DNA from: Bryobacterales bacterium
GTDB taxonomy: Bacteria; Acidobacteriota; Terriglobia; Bryobacterales; Bryobacteraceae
NCBI GenBank assembly: GCA_003169195.1
Contig: PMQB01000249.1
Coordinates: 5,927 to 41,756, forward strand
Direction of reading: 5' to 3'
DNA length: 35,830 bases
The notes beneath the pieces were generated by a model. The model worked only from the letters and a program-made list of their open reading frames with translations. It was not told the origin of the DNA and made no database searches. Positions 18,209 to 26,215 of this stretch are shown here, piece after piece. Every line of letters begins with the position of its first letter. Position 1 is the stretch's first letter. A program made the position numbers and the translations under genes.

Positions 18209-19141
18209 ATGGCTCGCTCCACTTGTATCTCGGTAGAAAATCTTCACAAATCCTACGGCGACTTCGAAGCGGTCCGCGGCATTGACCTCGAAGTAAAAAG
18301 CGGTGAGGTGTACGGGCTGCTTGGCCCTAATGGTGCCGGCAAAACAACGACGCTGGAAATCCTGGAAGGCTTGCGGCCGCGCACAAGCGGCGCAGTCTCG
18401 GTTCTAGGTCTCGATCCCGCAGAACAAAGTAACGAAATCAAAGACCGCATCGGGGTTTGCTTGCAGGCTACTAATCTCCCCGACAAGATGAAGGTACATG
18501 AAGCACTAGATCTATTTGCGGCGTTCTACACAAAGAACGCGGACCGTGATCAACTTCTAAAACGGTTGCAGCTTTGGGACAAGAAGGACGCGCTTTACAA
18601 ATCGCTTTCCGGCGGACAGAAACAGCGAGTGGCACTGGCGCTCTCGCTCGTTAACGATCCCAGCCTCCTTTTCCTGGATGAACCTACCACGGGCCTCGAC
18701 CCCCAGGTTCGCCACGAAATCCACAATGTGATTCAGGAACTCAAGGAGGATAAACGCTCGATCCTCATCACCACCCATTACATCGAAGAAGCGGAACGGC
18801 TCTGTGACCGGGTAGCCATTGTTGACGCCGGGAAAATCATCGAACTCGGTACTCCGCGCGAGATTCAAGAACGAGTCCTTGGCCACACGCAAGTGGAGGT
18901 CACAACAGAGCGCCCTTTGCCACTTGAGAACCTTCCGGAAAAAATCCGCAATGAGAAGCATACGTCTCGTTTTGCGGGGCGCACGCTCTCTGTTCAAAGC
19001 CCGACACCTGCGGCACTCATTGTTGAGTTGGTTCGCTGGATTGATCAGCTTGGCTTTGAATTGCAAGACATCCACATGAAGCGTCCCACGCTTGAAGACG
19101 TTTTTATTGAACTTACCGGAAAGCGACTCCGCGAATCATGA
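18209..19141 (+). CDS. ABC transporter ATP-binding protein (ABC-2 type partner)
   Basis: This 310-residue ATPase has Walker A GPNGAGKTTT, signature LSGGQKQR, Walker B LLFLDEPTTGLDP and the switch His in ITTHYIEEA. A C-terminal extension ends in PTLEDVFIELTGK, typical of ATPases paired with ABC-2 permeases for export of drugs, lipids or polysaccharides. Its stop overlaps the start of the permease-amidohydrolase gene (ATGA), so the two are surely partners. The substrate is unknown. Confidence 0.94.
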   Translation: MARSTCISVENLHKSYGDFEAVRGIDLEVKSGEVYGLLGPNGAGKTTTLEILEGLRPRTSGAVSVLGLDPAEQSNEIKDRIGVCLQATNLPDKMKVHEALDLFAAFYTKNADRDQLLKRLQLWDKKDALYKSLSGGQKQRVALALSLVNDPSLLFLDEPTTGLDPQVRHEIHNVIQELKEDKRSILITTHYIEEAERLCDRVAIVDAGKIIELGTPREIQERVLGHTQVEVTTERPLPLENLPEKIRNEKHTSRFAGRTLSVQSPTPAALIVELVRWIDQLGFELQDIHMKRPTLEDVFIELTGKRLRES

Positions 19142-21345
19142 AACCCTACATCGCTCAAACCGCCAGCAATCTCCGCCTCATGGGGCGCGATCCGGCTGTG
19201 TTGTTCTTCAGCGCACTATTCCCCATGGTCTTCTTCTTCGTGTTTGCGCAGGCATTCCACGCCGGATCTAGCTCTGGCGCCATGGCGCAAGTAATCGCGA
19301 GCGTAATGATTATTGGAGTGCTCGGAAATGGTTTTTTTGGCGCCGGCATCCGAACCGTAGTGGATCGTGAAACTAACGTATTGCGCCGCTTCAAAGTGGC
19401 TCCCATCAACGCCGGACCCATTATCGTGGCATCGATGATATCGGGTTGGGTGGCATACATGCCAACGGTCTTCCTGTTTTTGCTTTTCGGCAAATTCCTT
19501 TACGGTGCACCGTTTCCGGCCCACTTGCTGTCGCTTCTCTTTTTCATAACGATCGGCTTGTTAGCTTTTCGTGCCATGGGCATGATCATTGCCGCTGTCG
19601 TGAATTCTCAACAGGAAGCAACAATTCTGATCCAGTTGCTTTACCTGCCCATGCTGTTTTTAAGCGGCGCGACGTTTTCGCAGGAAATGATGCCCAATTG
19701 GCTGCAACAGATCGCCGCCTTTCTTCCCGCCACTTATCTCTACCAAGGAATGAAATCAATTCTGCTGGGAGGAGAGGACGCAACCTCTAAAGCAAACCTT
19801 ATTTCCGCTCTCTGTCTAATCACTGCGATGGCAGTTGCCCTGTTTGTAGGAATCAAACTCTTCCGCTGGGAAAAAGAAGAGAAGATCTCCGGCAAGGCCA
19901 AGCTCTGGGTTCTGGTTGTGCTGGCGCCGTTCTTCATCATCGGCGTATATCAGGCAAAGACCAAGCAAAGCATCGATAGAGAAAAGCAAATGGACCGAGC
20001 GGCATCACAAATGCGCACCGTCCTTTTCAACAATGTCAATATTTTTGTTGGCAACGGCGAAACCATTCAAGGCGGGTCGGTGCTAATCAAAGATGGCAAA
20101 ATCTCGCAAGTCTTTCGCAAAGCACCGCAAGACACCAAAGCACTCAACGCAGATGTAGTTGAAGAAGCCGGTAAGACGTTGATGCCCGGCTTGATTGACA
20201 TGCACGTCCACGTAGGCGCGCCCGGCGGCGTTTTCTCCAATCCTCAAAGATACGCGGACACAAGCCTCGAGACCCGGCGCCTGGCAGGCTATCTGTATAG
20301 CGGAGTCACCGCAGTTCGCAGCACCGGCGACCTACTCGAAGGTGCAATTGCCCTCCGCCAAACAATGGCTTCCGGAAAATACGAAGGCGCAGAATTCTTT
20401 ACCTGCGGCCCTCTCTTCACTGCCGCTGGAGGGCATCCAGAAGAACTTCTCGAAAACTTCCCCGAATTCATGCGCAAAATGGCGAAGGAACAGTTCCTGC
20501 GCCAACCCAAAACCGCAGACGAAGCCCGCGCTCAAGTTGCGGCGCTCAAGCAAGCCGGCGTTGATTGCGTCAAAGCCGTGCTGGAAGCGGGCAACCCAAC
20601 GTGGGGGAAGTTTAATCATCTCGATCCAATCATCTACCAGGCAATCATCTCTGAAGCCGCCAAACAGGGCCTACCCACTGCGACTCACACCGGCAATGCA
20701 GCCGACGTGAAGCTCGCTGTTGACGCCGGCAGCAATAGCATTGAACATGGCTCTACGGTTGATCTCATTCCTGACGAAACCTTCGCCGCCATGAAGGCAC
20801 ACGATCTCGTATACGACCCAACGCTGAGCGTGTTCGAAGCCTTCTCAGCCATGGGCCAGGGAAACGTCCAACTCCTGAACCGGCCATTGCTCCAACAGGT
20901 TGGTCCCCCAGACCTACTAAGCAACACGAAGACAGTTTTCTCCAAACCGCCAAAGAATACTGGCCCCGTTCGACTGAACGCCTTGCTTGAAACAGCGAAT
21001 CAAAACCTGCTGCATGCTTATCAAAGCGGCGTCACGCTCATCACCGGTTCCGACGCCGGCAACATGCTGGTGATTCACGGCCCCACCGTGCAGCATGAAC
21101 TTGAACTCTGGGTGAACGCCAAAATTCCCGCGGCGGTAGCTCTGCAGGCCGCCACGTATAACGCAGCCAAAACGTTGCACCAAGACAATCGCATCGGTCT
21201 CATCAAAAAAGGCATGGACGCCACCTTCATCGTCTTAGACGGAGACCCATTGCAAGACATCTCCGCCACGGAACACATTAACGCTGTCTATCTACGCGGC
21301 GAACACATTGACCGGGGTGACTTATTCGACCAGTTCAAGCCGTAA
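19138..21345 (+). CDS. ABC-2 permease fused to a metal-dependent amidohydrolase
   Basis: One uninterrupted 735-residue frame encodes two full proteins. Residues 1-245 form an ABC-2 permease with six hydrophobic segments and the usual LSGATFSQEMMPNWLQ region. Residues ~256-272 form a seventh hydrophobic segment. Residues ~292-735 form an imidazolonepropionase-like amidohydrolase with all metal ligands: H356 and H358 (DMHVH), K479 (likely carboxylated), H517, H537 and D639. Permeases of this type have both ends in the cytoplasm after six helices, so the seventh helix should place the enzyme in the periplasm. Codon use and composition do not change at the junction by eye. The start overlaps the ATPase stop (ATGA). 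The substrate is unknown; a link between export and hydrolysis is inferred. Confidence 0.9.
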   Translation: MKPYIAQTASNLRLMGRDPAVLFFSALFPMVFFFVFAQAFHAGSSSGAMAQVIASVMIIGVLGNGFFGAGIRTVVDRETNVLRRFKVAPINAGPIIVASMISGWVAYMPTVFLFLLFGKFLYGAPFPAHLLSLLFFITIGLLAFRAMGMIIAAVVNSQQEATILIQLLYLPMLFLSGATFSQEMMPNWLQQIAAFLPATYLYQGMKSILLGGEDATSKANLISALCLITAMAVALFVGIKLFRWEKEEKISGKAKLWVLVVLAPFFIIGVYQAKTKQSIDREKQMDRAASQMRTVLFNNVNIFVGNGETIQGGSVLIKDGKISQVFRKAPQDTKALNADVVEEAGKTLMPGLIDMHVHVGAPGGVFSNPQRYADTSLETRRLAGYLYSGVTAVRSTGDLLEGAIALRQTMASGKYEGAEFFTCGPLFTAAGGHPEELLENFPEFMRKMAKEQFLRQPKTADEARAQVAALKQAGVDCVKAVLEAGNPTWGKFNHLDPIIYQAIISEAAKQGLPTATHTGNAADVKLAVDAGSNSIEHGSTVDLIPDETFAAMKAHDLVYDPTLSVFEAFSAMGQGNVQLLNRPLLQQVGPPDLLSNTKTVFSKPPKNTGPVRLNALLETANQNLLHAYQSGVTLITGSDAGNMLVIHGPTVQHELELWVNAKIPAAVALQAATYNAAKTLHQDNRIGLIKKGMDATFIVLDGDPLQDISATEHINAVYLRGEHIDRGDLFDQFKP

Positions 21346-22103
21346 AAAGGGCTCCAAACCAGCCCGAGCGCAAACTTAAGACACTCGACCGCATCCTATC
21401 GAAAGCCGGCCTCGGCTCTCGCACCGAAGCGCGTAGTTGGATTGGCAGCGGCCGCGTCAAGGTAAATGGCAAGCTAATTCAATCGCCCGATCATTGGGTA
21501 GATGTCGATCGCGATTGGGTCACTCTCGATGGCAAGCCTCTCGTCAAGCAGGAACTCCGTTACATTCTGCTGAACAAACCGAAGGGCTATCTCACAACCT
21601 ACAAAGATCCCGAAAATCGGCCAACCGTGTACGATCTCATTCCTGGCCTCGGTCAATTTGTCGGCACCGTAGGTAGGCTTGATCTGGAAACCTCCGGCCT
21701 GTTGCTCCTGACAAATGACAACGCCCTAGCCGAGGGGATGACCAATCCCGCATACAAGCTCGAAAAGACTTACTTGGTGAAGGCATCCACGCTCTTGACC
21801 GATGAACAACTCTCCCAACTTGCAAAGGGAGTCGAGTTAAGCGATGGCATAACTGCGCCAGCCATCGTCAAGCGCGAGCGCGACTCCGAAAAATATACGT
21901 TCCTAGAAATCACCATTCGCGAAGGCCGCAACCGGCAAGTCCGTCGCATGCTCGAAGCTGTCGGCAGTAAAGTACTAAAACTCGTGCGCGTGCGCATTGG
22001 ACCACTCACTCTCGATGGCTTGCAAATGGGAAAGTGGCGCGAGCTTGAACCCGCTGAAGTGGTCAAGCTCCGCAAACTCACACGGGCTAAAGAAAGGTCT
22101 TGA
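21324..22103 (+). CDS. RluB/RsuA-family rRNA pseudouridine synthase without a canonical start
   Basis: The ORF track begins this at 21627, but the same frame is open back to 21321 and encodes a normal S4 RNA-binding domain (LKTLDRILSKAGLGSRTEAR) and the family segment LLNKPKGYLTTYKDP. The catalytic Asp is in GRLDLETSG. No ATG, GTG or TTG occurs in frame between the stop at 21318 and residue ~100. The best candidate is ATT at 21324, three bases after GGGGTGA, giving 259 residues, a normal length. This start would lie inside the end of the fusion gene. Alternatives are a frameshift from the upstream gene or a sequence error. The 3' end overlaps ychF tail to tail by 17 bases. Confidence 0.8.
   Translation: MRPVQAVKRAPNQPERKLKTLDRILSKAGLGSRTEARSWIGSGRVKVNGKLIQSPDHWVDVDRDWVTLDGKPLVKQELRYILLNKPKGYLTTYKDPENRPTVYDLIPGLGQFVGTVGRLDLETSGLLLLTNDNALAEGMTNPAYKLEKTYLVKASTLLTDEQLSQLAKGVELSDGITAPAIVKRERDSEKYTFLEITIREGRNRQVRRMLEAVGSKVLKLVRVRIGPLTLDGLQMGKWRELEPAEVVKLRKLTRAKERS
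21349..21365 (+). repeat. Small GC-rich hairpin after the fusion gene stop
   Basis: GGGCT and AGCCC form a 5-base stem with a 7-base loop, directly after the TAA of the fusion gene and AAAAA. No T-run follows, so it is not an intrinsic terminator. It lies at the point where rluB translation must begin or be entered. Confidence 0.35.
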
Positions 22104-23190
22104 ACTCAATCACGTCGCCATCTTGCACGACGTATTCCTTTCCCTCGGTGCGCAACTTGGCCTGTTCTCGTGCGCGCGCAAACGACCCACAAGCCACCAA
22201 GTCCGTATAAGACACACATTCCGCCGAAATAAAGCTCTTTTCGAAATCGGAGTGAATCACTCCAGCAGCCACTGGCGCCTTGTCCCCAGTGTGAATTGTC
22301 CACGCACGCGTTTCCTTCTCACCGGTCGTTAGATACGTGCGCAAACCAAGCAGATGATACGCCTCGCGAATTAAATTGCTCGCACCCGTATCCTTCACTC
22401 CCAACCCAACCAAGTACTCTTGGCGCTCTTCCTCCGAAAGCGTTACTAACTCCGACTCAATCTCGGCCGAGACAACCACCGCGCTCGTGTCATGGTGCTC
22501 CCTCACATAGGCGCGCACTTGTTTCACATACTTGTTGTTATCCGCGTCAGCCAAATCGCCCTCGGCCACATTGCAAGCAAACAAAGTCGGCTTACTCGTC
22601 AGCAGGAAAAACGTCTTCGCCAGCGACTTCTCTTCCGGCGTCAGATCCATCGTCACCACGGTCTTGCCTGTGTTTAGATGCGCTTCCAGCTTTTCACAAA
22701 GTTCCACTTCCGCCAGCGCCTTCTTATCGCCTCCCTTTGAAGCTTTCTGCTGCTTCGCTTTGCGCTTTTCCACCGCTTCCAAATCAGAAAGGACCAACTC
22801 GGTGTTGATGATCTCGATGTCCCGCACCGGGTCAACCGTATCCATCACGTGCTCAATGTTCGAATCTTCAAAACAGCGCACCACCTGGATCAGCGCGTCC
22901 ACTTCGCGAATATGGCCCAGAAACTGATTACCCAGCCCTTCGCCTTTGCTCGCGCCTTTCACCAGCCCCGCGATATCGACAAACTCAAACACCGCCGGTA
23001 TCAGCTTCACTGATCCACTCAGCTTGGAAAGCACTTCCAGCCGTTCGTCCGGCACCGTAACTACTCCGGTATTTGGCTCAATTGTGCAAAATCGATAATT
23101 CGCGGCCATCGCTTTGCGGGTTTGTGTCACCGCATTAAACAGGGTGCTTTTCCCAACATTGGGCAGACCCACAATTCCAGCTCTTAACAT
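22087..23190 (-). CDS. ychF: YchF/OLA1-family ATPase
   Basis: This 367-residue OBG-family nucleotide-binding protein has the P-loop GLPNVGKST, the switch region FVDIAGLVKGASKGEGLGNQFL in family form, and a C-terminal TGS domain ending in EGKEYVVQDGDVIEF. YchF prefers ATP over GTP and binds ribosomes; it is linked to stress and redox responses. Length is normal. The segment ANYRFCTIEPN has Arg where Pro is more usual (from memory of the family). GGAGG lies a few bases before the ATG. It is divergent to rsmG and convergent with rluB. Confidence 0.95.
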   Translation of the reverse strand: MLRAGIVGLPNVGKSTLFNAVTQTRKAMAANYRFCTIEPNTGVVTVPDERLEVLSKLSGSVKLIPAVFEFVDIAGLVKGASKGEGLGNQFLGHIREVDALIQVVRCFEDSNIEHVMDTVDPVRDIEIINTELVLSDLEAVEKRKAKQQKASKGGDKKALAEVELCEKLEAHLNTGKTVVTMDLTPEEKSLAKTFFLLTSKPTLFACNVAEGDLADADNNKYVKQVRAYVREHHDTSAVVVSAEIESELVTLSEEERQEYLVGLGVKDTGASNLIREAYHLLGLRTYLTTGEKETRAWTIHTGDKAPVAAGVIHSDFEKSFISAECVSYTDLVACGSFARAREQAKLRTEGKEYVVQDGDVIEFKTFL

Positions 23191-23247
23191 TCCCCTCCAT
23201 TTTCGCGTATCGGAGTTTCAAACAATTCAGATTGCGAATGTCATGAT

Positions 23248-23886
23248 GTGGATGTGGAGTTTGCCGCGGAGTTAAACCGTGTTCTTCCTGATGACATTCC
23301 GAACCGTGATCGCCTGATTGAAAAGGCGGCGGCGCACTTGACTCTCATTCTGGCGGCCAACGAACACTTCAATCTCACGCGCATTATCAATGCGCCGGAA
23401 GCCGCCATCAAACACGTCTTTGATTCAGTTGCACCGTGGCGCTATTTTGTAGGCGTCCGCCGCGTTCTCGACGCCGGAACGGGCGCGGGCTTCCCTGGTG
23501 TTCCCCTATCGCTCGTTTTGCCCGATGTCCGCTTCACCCTTGCCGAATCTACGCAAAAGAAGGCGCGCTTCGTCGACAGTGCGGTCGAATCTCTAGAACT
23601 ACATAACGTGGAAGTGTTGGGCGATCGCGCCGAACAAATCGCACTCGCCCAGCGCCCAGAAATCATCACCGCCCGTGCCGTCGCGCCACTCGACAGATTG
23701 TTAGATCTCTTCGCCCAGCCCATGAAACAAGGTGCAAAGCTGATTCTCTATAAAGGGCCCGAGGTGGAAACAGAGCTCGCCGCCGTCAAGAAATACCGAA
23801 TCAAAGCGCAACAACTCGATCGCTACGAACTTCCCGACGGCATGGGTACGCGCGTTCTTCTTTCCATTGAGGCCAACGCCCGCTGA
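23248..23886 (+). CDS. rsmG: 16S rRNA m7G527 methyltransferase
   Basis: This 212-residue enzyme (GidB) methylates G527 of 16S rRNA at N7. The SAM-binding motif LDAGTGAGFPGVPL is clear, and FNLTRI and TARAVAPL are family markers. The start is GTG at 23248; ATGs at 23243 and 23246 are out of frame, and a second GTG at 23254 is possible. No strong ribosome binding site is seen. The gene ends one base before the stop of the secreted protein on the other strand. It is not next to mnmG here. Confidence 0.92.
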   Translation: MDVEFAAELNRVLPDDIPNRDRLIEKAAAHLTLILAANEHFNLTRIINAPEAAIKHVFDSVAPWRYFVGVRRVLDAGTGAGFPGVPLSLVLPDVRFTLAESTQKKARFVDSAVESLELHNVEVLGDRAEQIALAQRPEIITARAVAPLDRLLDLFAQPMKQGAKLILYKGPEVETELAAVKKYRIKAQQLDRYELPDGMGTRVLLSIEANAR

Positions 23887-24576
23887 CTAATTCTTCGTTA
23901 CACTCAACCCACTCACTACCAAATCGGTATTGTGCGCCGCGCGAATCCCATAAATCCCATCCGTCGATTTCAGCTTGCCCGCCATCACTAACGCCGACTT
24001 GTTGTAACTGGCCACCACAGTGCCGTTGATCGAGCAATCCACCTTGTCACCTTTTACCGACATCGCGATCTCCTGCGTCACCGGTTCGCCCGGACCGGCC
24101 GCCTTATGAACCGCAGCATTCTCTTCGCTGCGCCTACCATTCATCTGGAATGGCGCCGGACCAAATCCGCGCACAATGAAACTGCCATTCCCGTACGCAG
24201 CGCAATAGAGAAAGCTTTGATCCCCGGTTCCCATATCATTGCCCGCAATCACAATCCCATAAGGATGCGGATGACTGTTCAAGTTCATATATTTCGGTTC
24301 GGTAAAAGTCGCCTTGACTATGTAATCGCCTTTCACCTGGTTCGCCGGATTCCAGTAAGTCACGGCCGGCCCAGTGACCATGTGGAGATCGTTGCCTTCC
24401 TTCGTCAGCTTCGCGTCGTTCAATGTCTTGCCCGACTTCTCTTCATTGGCATCAATCTTTCCCGTCCAACCAGGCACTGATACTCCTCCGCCCTCAACTT
24501 TGCGGGAAGTCTCATCCTGCGCCCGCACAAACGCCGCAGCGACAATCATCCCCGCCACAATACAAAAAACACGCAT
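23887..24576 (-). CDS. Small secreted protein, DUF1080/lectin-like fold suspected
   Basis: This protein has 229 residues from the ATG at 24576. I prefer this over the ATG at 24582 because AGGAG lies eight bases upstream of the former and only two from the latter. A signal peptide (VFCIVAGMIVAAAFVRAQ) is clear. The body is beta-rich with motifs such as GDYIVKATFTEP, PYGIVIAGNDM and YGIRAAHNTDLVVSGLSV, which resemble concanavalin-like DUF1080 domains common in Acidobacteria. No catalytic site can be named. A good -10 box lies upstream. It is divergent to the oxidoreductase gene. Confidence 0.8.
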   Translation of the reverse strand: MRVFCIVAGMIVAAAFVRAQDETSRKVEGGGVSVPGWTGKIDANEEKSGKTLNDAKLTKEGNDLHMVTGPAVTYWNPANQVKGDYIVKATFTEPKYMNLNSHPHPYGIVIAGNDMGTGDQSFLYCAAYGNGSFIVRGFGPAPFQMNGRRSEENAAVHKAAGPGEPVTQEIAMSVKGDKVDCSINGTVVASYNKSALVMAGKLKSTDGIYGIRAAHNTDLVVSGLSVTKN

Positions 24577-24584
24577 AATCATTT

Positions 24585-24618
24585 CTCCTGAGTAAATAAT
24601 TCGTCAGCTCGAATTATA
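24585..24618 (-). promoter_or_regulatory. -10 box and ribosome binding site of the secreted protein gene
   Basis: On the minus strand a perfect TATAAT (24613-24618) is followed by AGGAG (24585-24589), eight bases before the ATG at 24576. No good -35 is seen 16-18 bases upstream. The predicted leader is about 30 bases. Confidence 0.45.
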
Positions 24619-24681
24619 TGCAAACTTATCCAACACTATTCAGCCCAGAGCGAATCAAACTTCTTGGAGAGCCATTCACGA

Positions 24682-25587
24682 ATGAACGCAGTCCTATTAA
24701 ATGCCTACGGCGATGTTGATCAACTGATGTGCACCGAAGTTTCGACTCCCAAACCATCCGCAGGAGAGGTGCTGGTAAAAGTATCCGGTACCAGCCTCAA
24801 CCCCGTCGATTGGAAAATCCGCGCCGGGCATCTGAAGGAAGTCCTGCCGCTGCAACTTCCCGTCATTCTGGGTCGTGATGTCGCTGGCACCATAGTCGCC
24901 ATCGCTCCAGATGTTACTCGTTTCAAAGTAGGCGATAAAGTTCTCGGATTGGTTAACCACAGCTATGCCGAATTTCTCACGGCCAAAGCGGAGGATCTCG
25001 CGCTCATTCCAGAAGGTCTCGACATGGACCAAGCCGCTGTGATTCCACTGGTCGCCTTGACAGGCGCGCAGTTAATCGAAAAAGGCGTTCAACCCAAGGC
25101 CGGAGATCGAGTCTTGGTAACCGGCGCTCTGGGGGCGGTGGGCCGTACCGCCATCTATATTGCCAAACTACACGGTGCACTCGTGATCGCGGGCGTGCGC
25201 AAGAACCAGAAGGCCGAGGCACAAGTTCTTGAAGCGGATCAAATCATTGCTCTTGATGACGATCGCGAAATAGCAGGCCTTGCAGAGGTAGACGCCCTCG
25301 CCGATACCGTGGGCGGCCCCACCATCGATAAGCTTCTGCCCAAGCTCAAGAAAGATGGTGTACTAGGCACAGTTTTGGGCAAACCTTCGGCCGCAGGACA
25401 ATTTGCAATCCGCGTATCCGAGGTCTGGGCCCAGCCGGATGCCAAACGCCTTGCCGAATTAGCAGACGACGTTCTCGCCGGTGATCTGGTCATCCCCATT
25501 GGCAAGCGTTTTAAGCTCGGCGAAATTCGCGAAGCGCAAACTTCAGCCGAAAAAGGCGGCACCGGCAAAGTACTCATCACGCCTTAA
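24682..25587 (+). CDS. Zinc-independent NADP-dependent oxidoreductase (quinone reductase-like MDR)
   Basis: This is a medium-chain dehydrogenase/reductase of 301 residues from the ATG at 24682. The track's TTG start at 24664 is less likely. Markers are SGTSLNPVDWKIRAG, ILGRDVAGTIV and the nucleotide-binding VLVTGALGAVGRTAIYIAKL region. The Cys/His zinc ligands of classical alcohol dehydrogenases are absent, pointing to the quinone oxidoreductase-like branch that reduces quinones or enones with NADPH. It is followed by a cupin and a flavin monooxygenase, which may act on related substrates. The exact substrate is unknown. Confidence 0.9.
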   Translation: MNAVLLNAYGDVDQLMCTEVSTPKPSAGEVLVKVSGTSLNPVDWKIRAGHLKEVLPLQLPVILGRDVAGTIVAIAPDVTRFKVGDKVLGLVNHSYAEFLTAKAEDLALIPEGLDMDQAAVIPLVALTGAQLIEKGVQPKAGDRVLVTGALGAVGRTAIYIAKLHGALVIAGVRKNQKAEAQVLEADQIIALDDDREIAGLAEVDALADTVGGPTIDKLLPKLKKDGVLGTVLGKPSAAGQFAIRVSEVWAQPDAKRLAELADDVLAGDLVIPIGKRFKLGEIREAQTSAEKGGTGKVLITP

Positions 25588-25603
25588 CGCCTGGAATCTG
25601 AGC

Positions 25604-26167
25604 GTGAAGTTTATGGACGCGGGCGCCTCGATTTCGAACGATCACACCGGGGAAACTTTAACCATGCTTATTAGCAACGAGGCGAGACAACTCTATCGCG
25701 TGTTGCTACCTCCAGGAAGGCCCAGTCCGCCACTTCACTATCACGTCAAATTCACAGAAACTTTCAAGGTAATTGAAGGGTCGCTTGATCTCTATCTCGG
25801 TCGCGAGCGAAAGCTTTTAGCGCTCAATGCCGGCGACAGCTTCACCGTGCCCATTGGCCGCCCTCACACGTTCGCGAATTACCGCGCTACAGCATCTCTC
25901 ATCTCCGTCGAATCAAATCCAGCAGGCACCGTGGCGGAGGCATTTCAACTTGCGTATGCAGTGGCAAACGAAGGAGGAGCCTCGAAGGACGGGTTGCCGA
26001 AGAACATTCTTCTTCGCCTCCTGTTCATCCGAATTAGTCAGGGTTTCATTCCTGGCATTCCGCTCGTTTTTCAACAGGCGGTGCTTTCTGCGGCGTTTTT
26101 CTTATCTGAAATCAGTGGGCTGAAACGCTATCTCGTCAGGCATAACATTCACTTAGAGTTCAAGTAG
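25604..26167 (+). CDS. Cupin domain protein
   Basis: This is a protein of about 187 residues. The track ORF starts at 25481 inside the upstream gene; I prefer GTG at 25604 (or ATG at 25613), just after that gene's stop. A single cupin barrel has the metal-site pattern PPLHYHVKFTETFKVIEG and the second motif VPIGRPHTFAN. The last ~60 residues are hydrophobic and helical (FIPGIPLVFQQAVLSAAFFL), a tail also found in some cupin families. It could be an enzyme or a metal-binding accessory protein; nothing decides. It lies between two oxidoreductase genes. Confidence 0.82.
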   Translation: MKFMDAGASISNDHTGETLTMLISNEARQLYRVLLPPGRPSPPLHYHVKFTETFKVIEGSLDLYLGRERKLLALNAGDSFTVPIGRPHTFANYRATASLISVESNPAGTVAEAFQLAYAVANEGGASKDGLPKNILLRLLFIRISQGFIPGIPLVFQQAVLSAAFFLSEISGLKRYLVRHNIHLEFK

Positions 26168-26215
26168 GTACAACTGAGAATTGCGGGGATTGCTCTCGCT
26201 CCCCAAGATCAGGTA

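Noticed and set aside
20765-20953. Small minus-strand ORFs within the amidohydrolase region
   Set aside because: They are shadows of a long gene with all catalytic residues in place.
21340-21352. Programmed -1 frameshift site joining the fusion gene to rluB
   Set aside because: The A-run is in neither reading frame as a slippery heptamer, and joining a transporter to an rRNA enzyme makes little sense. A rare start is simpler.
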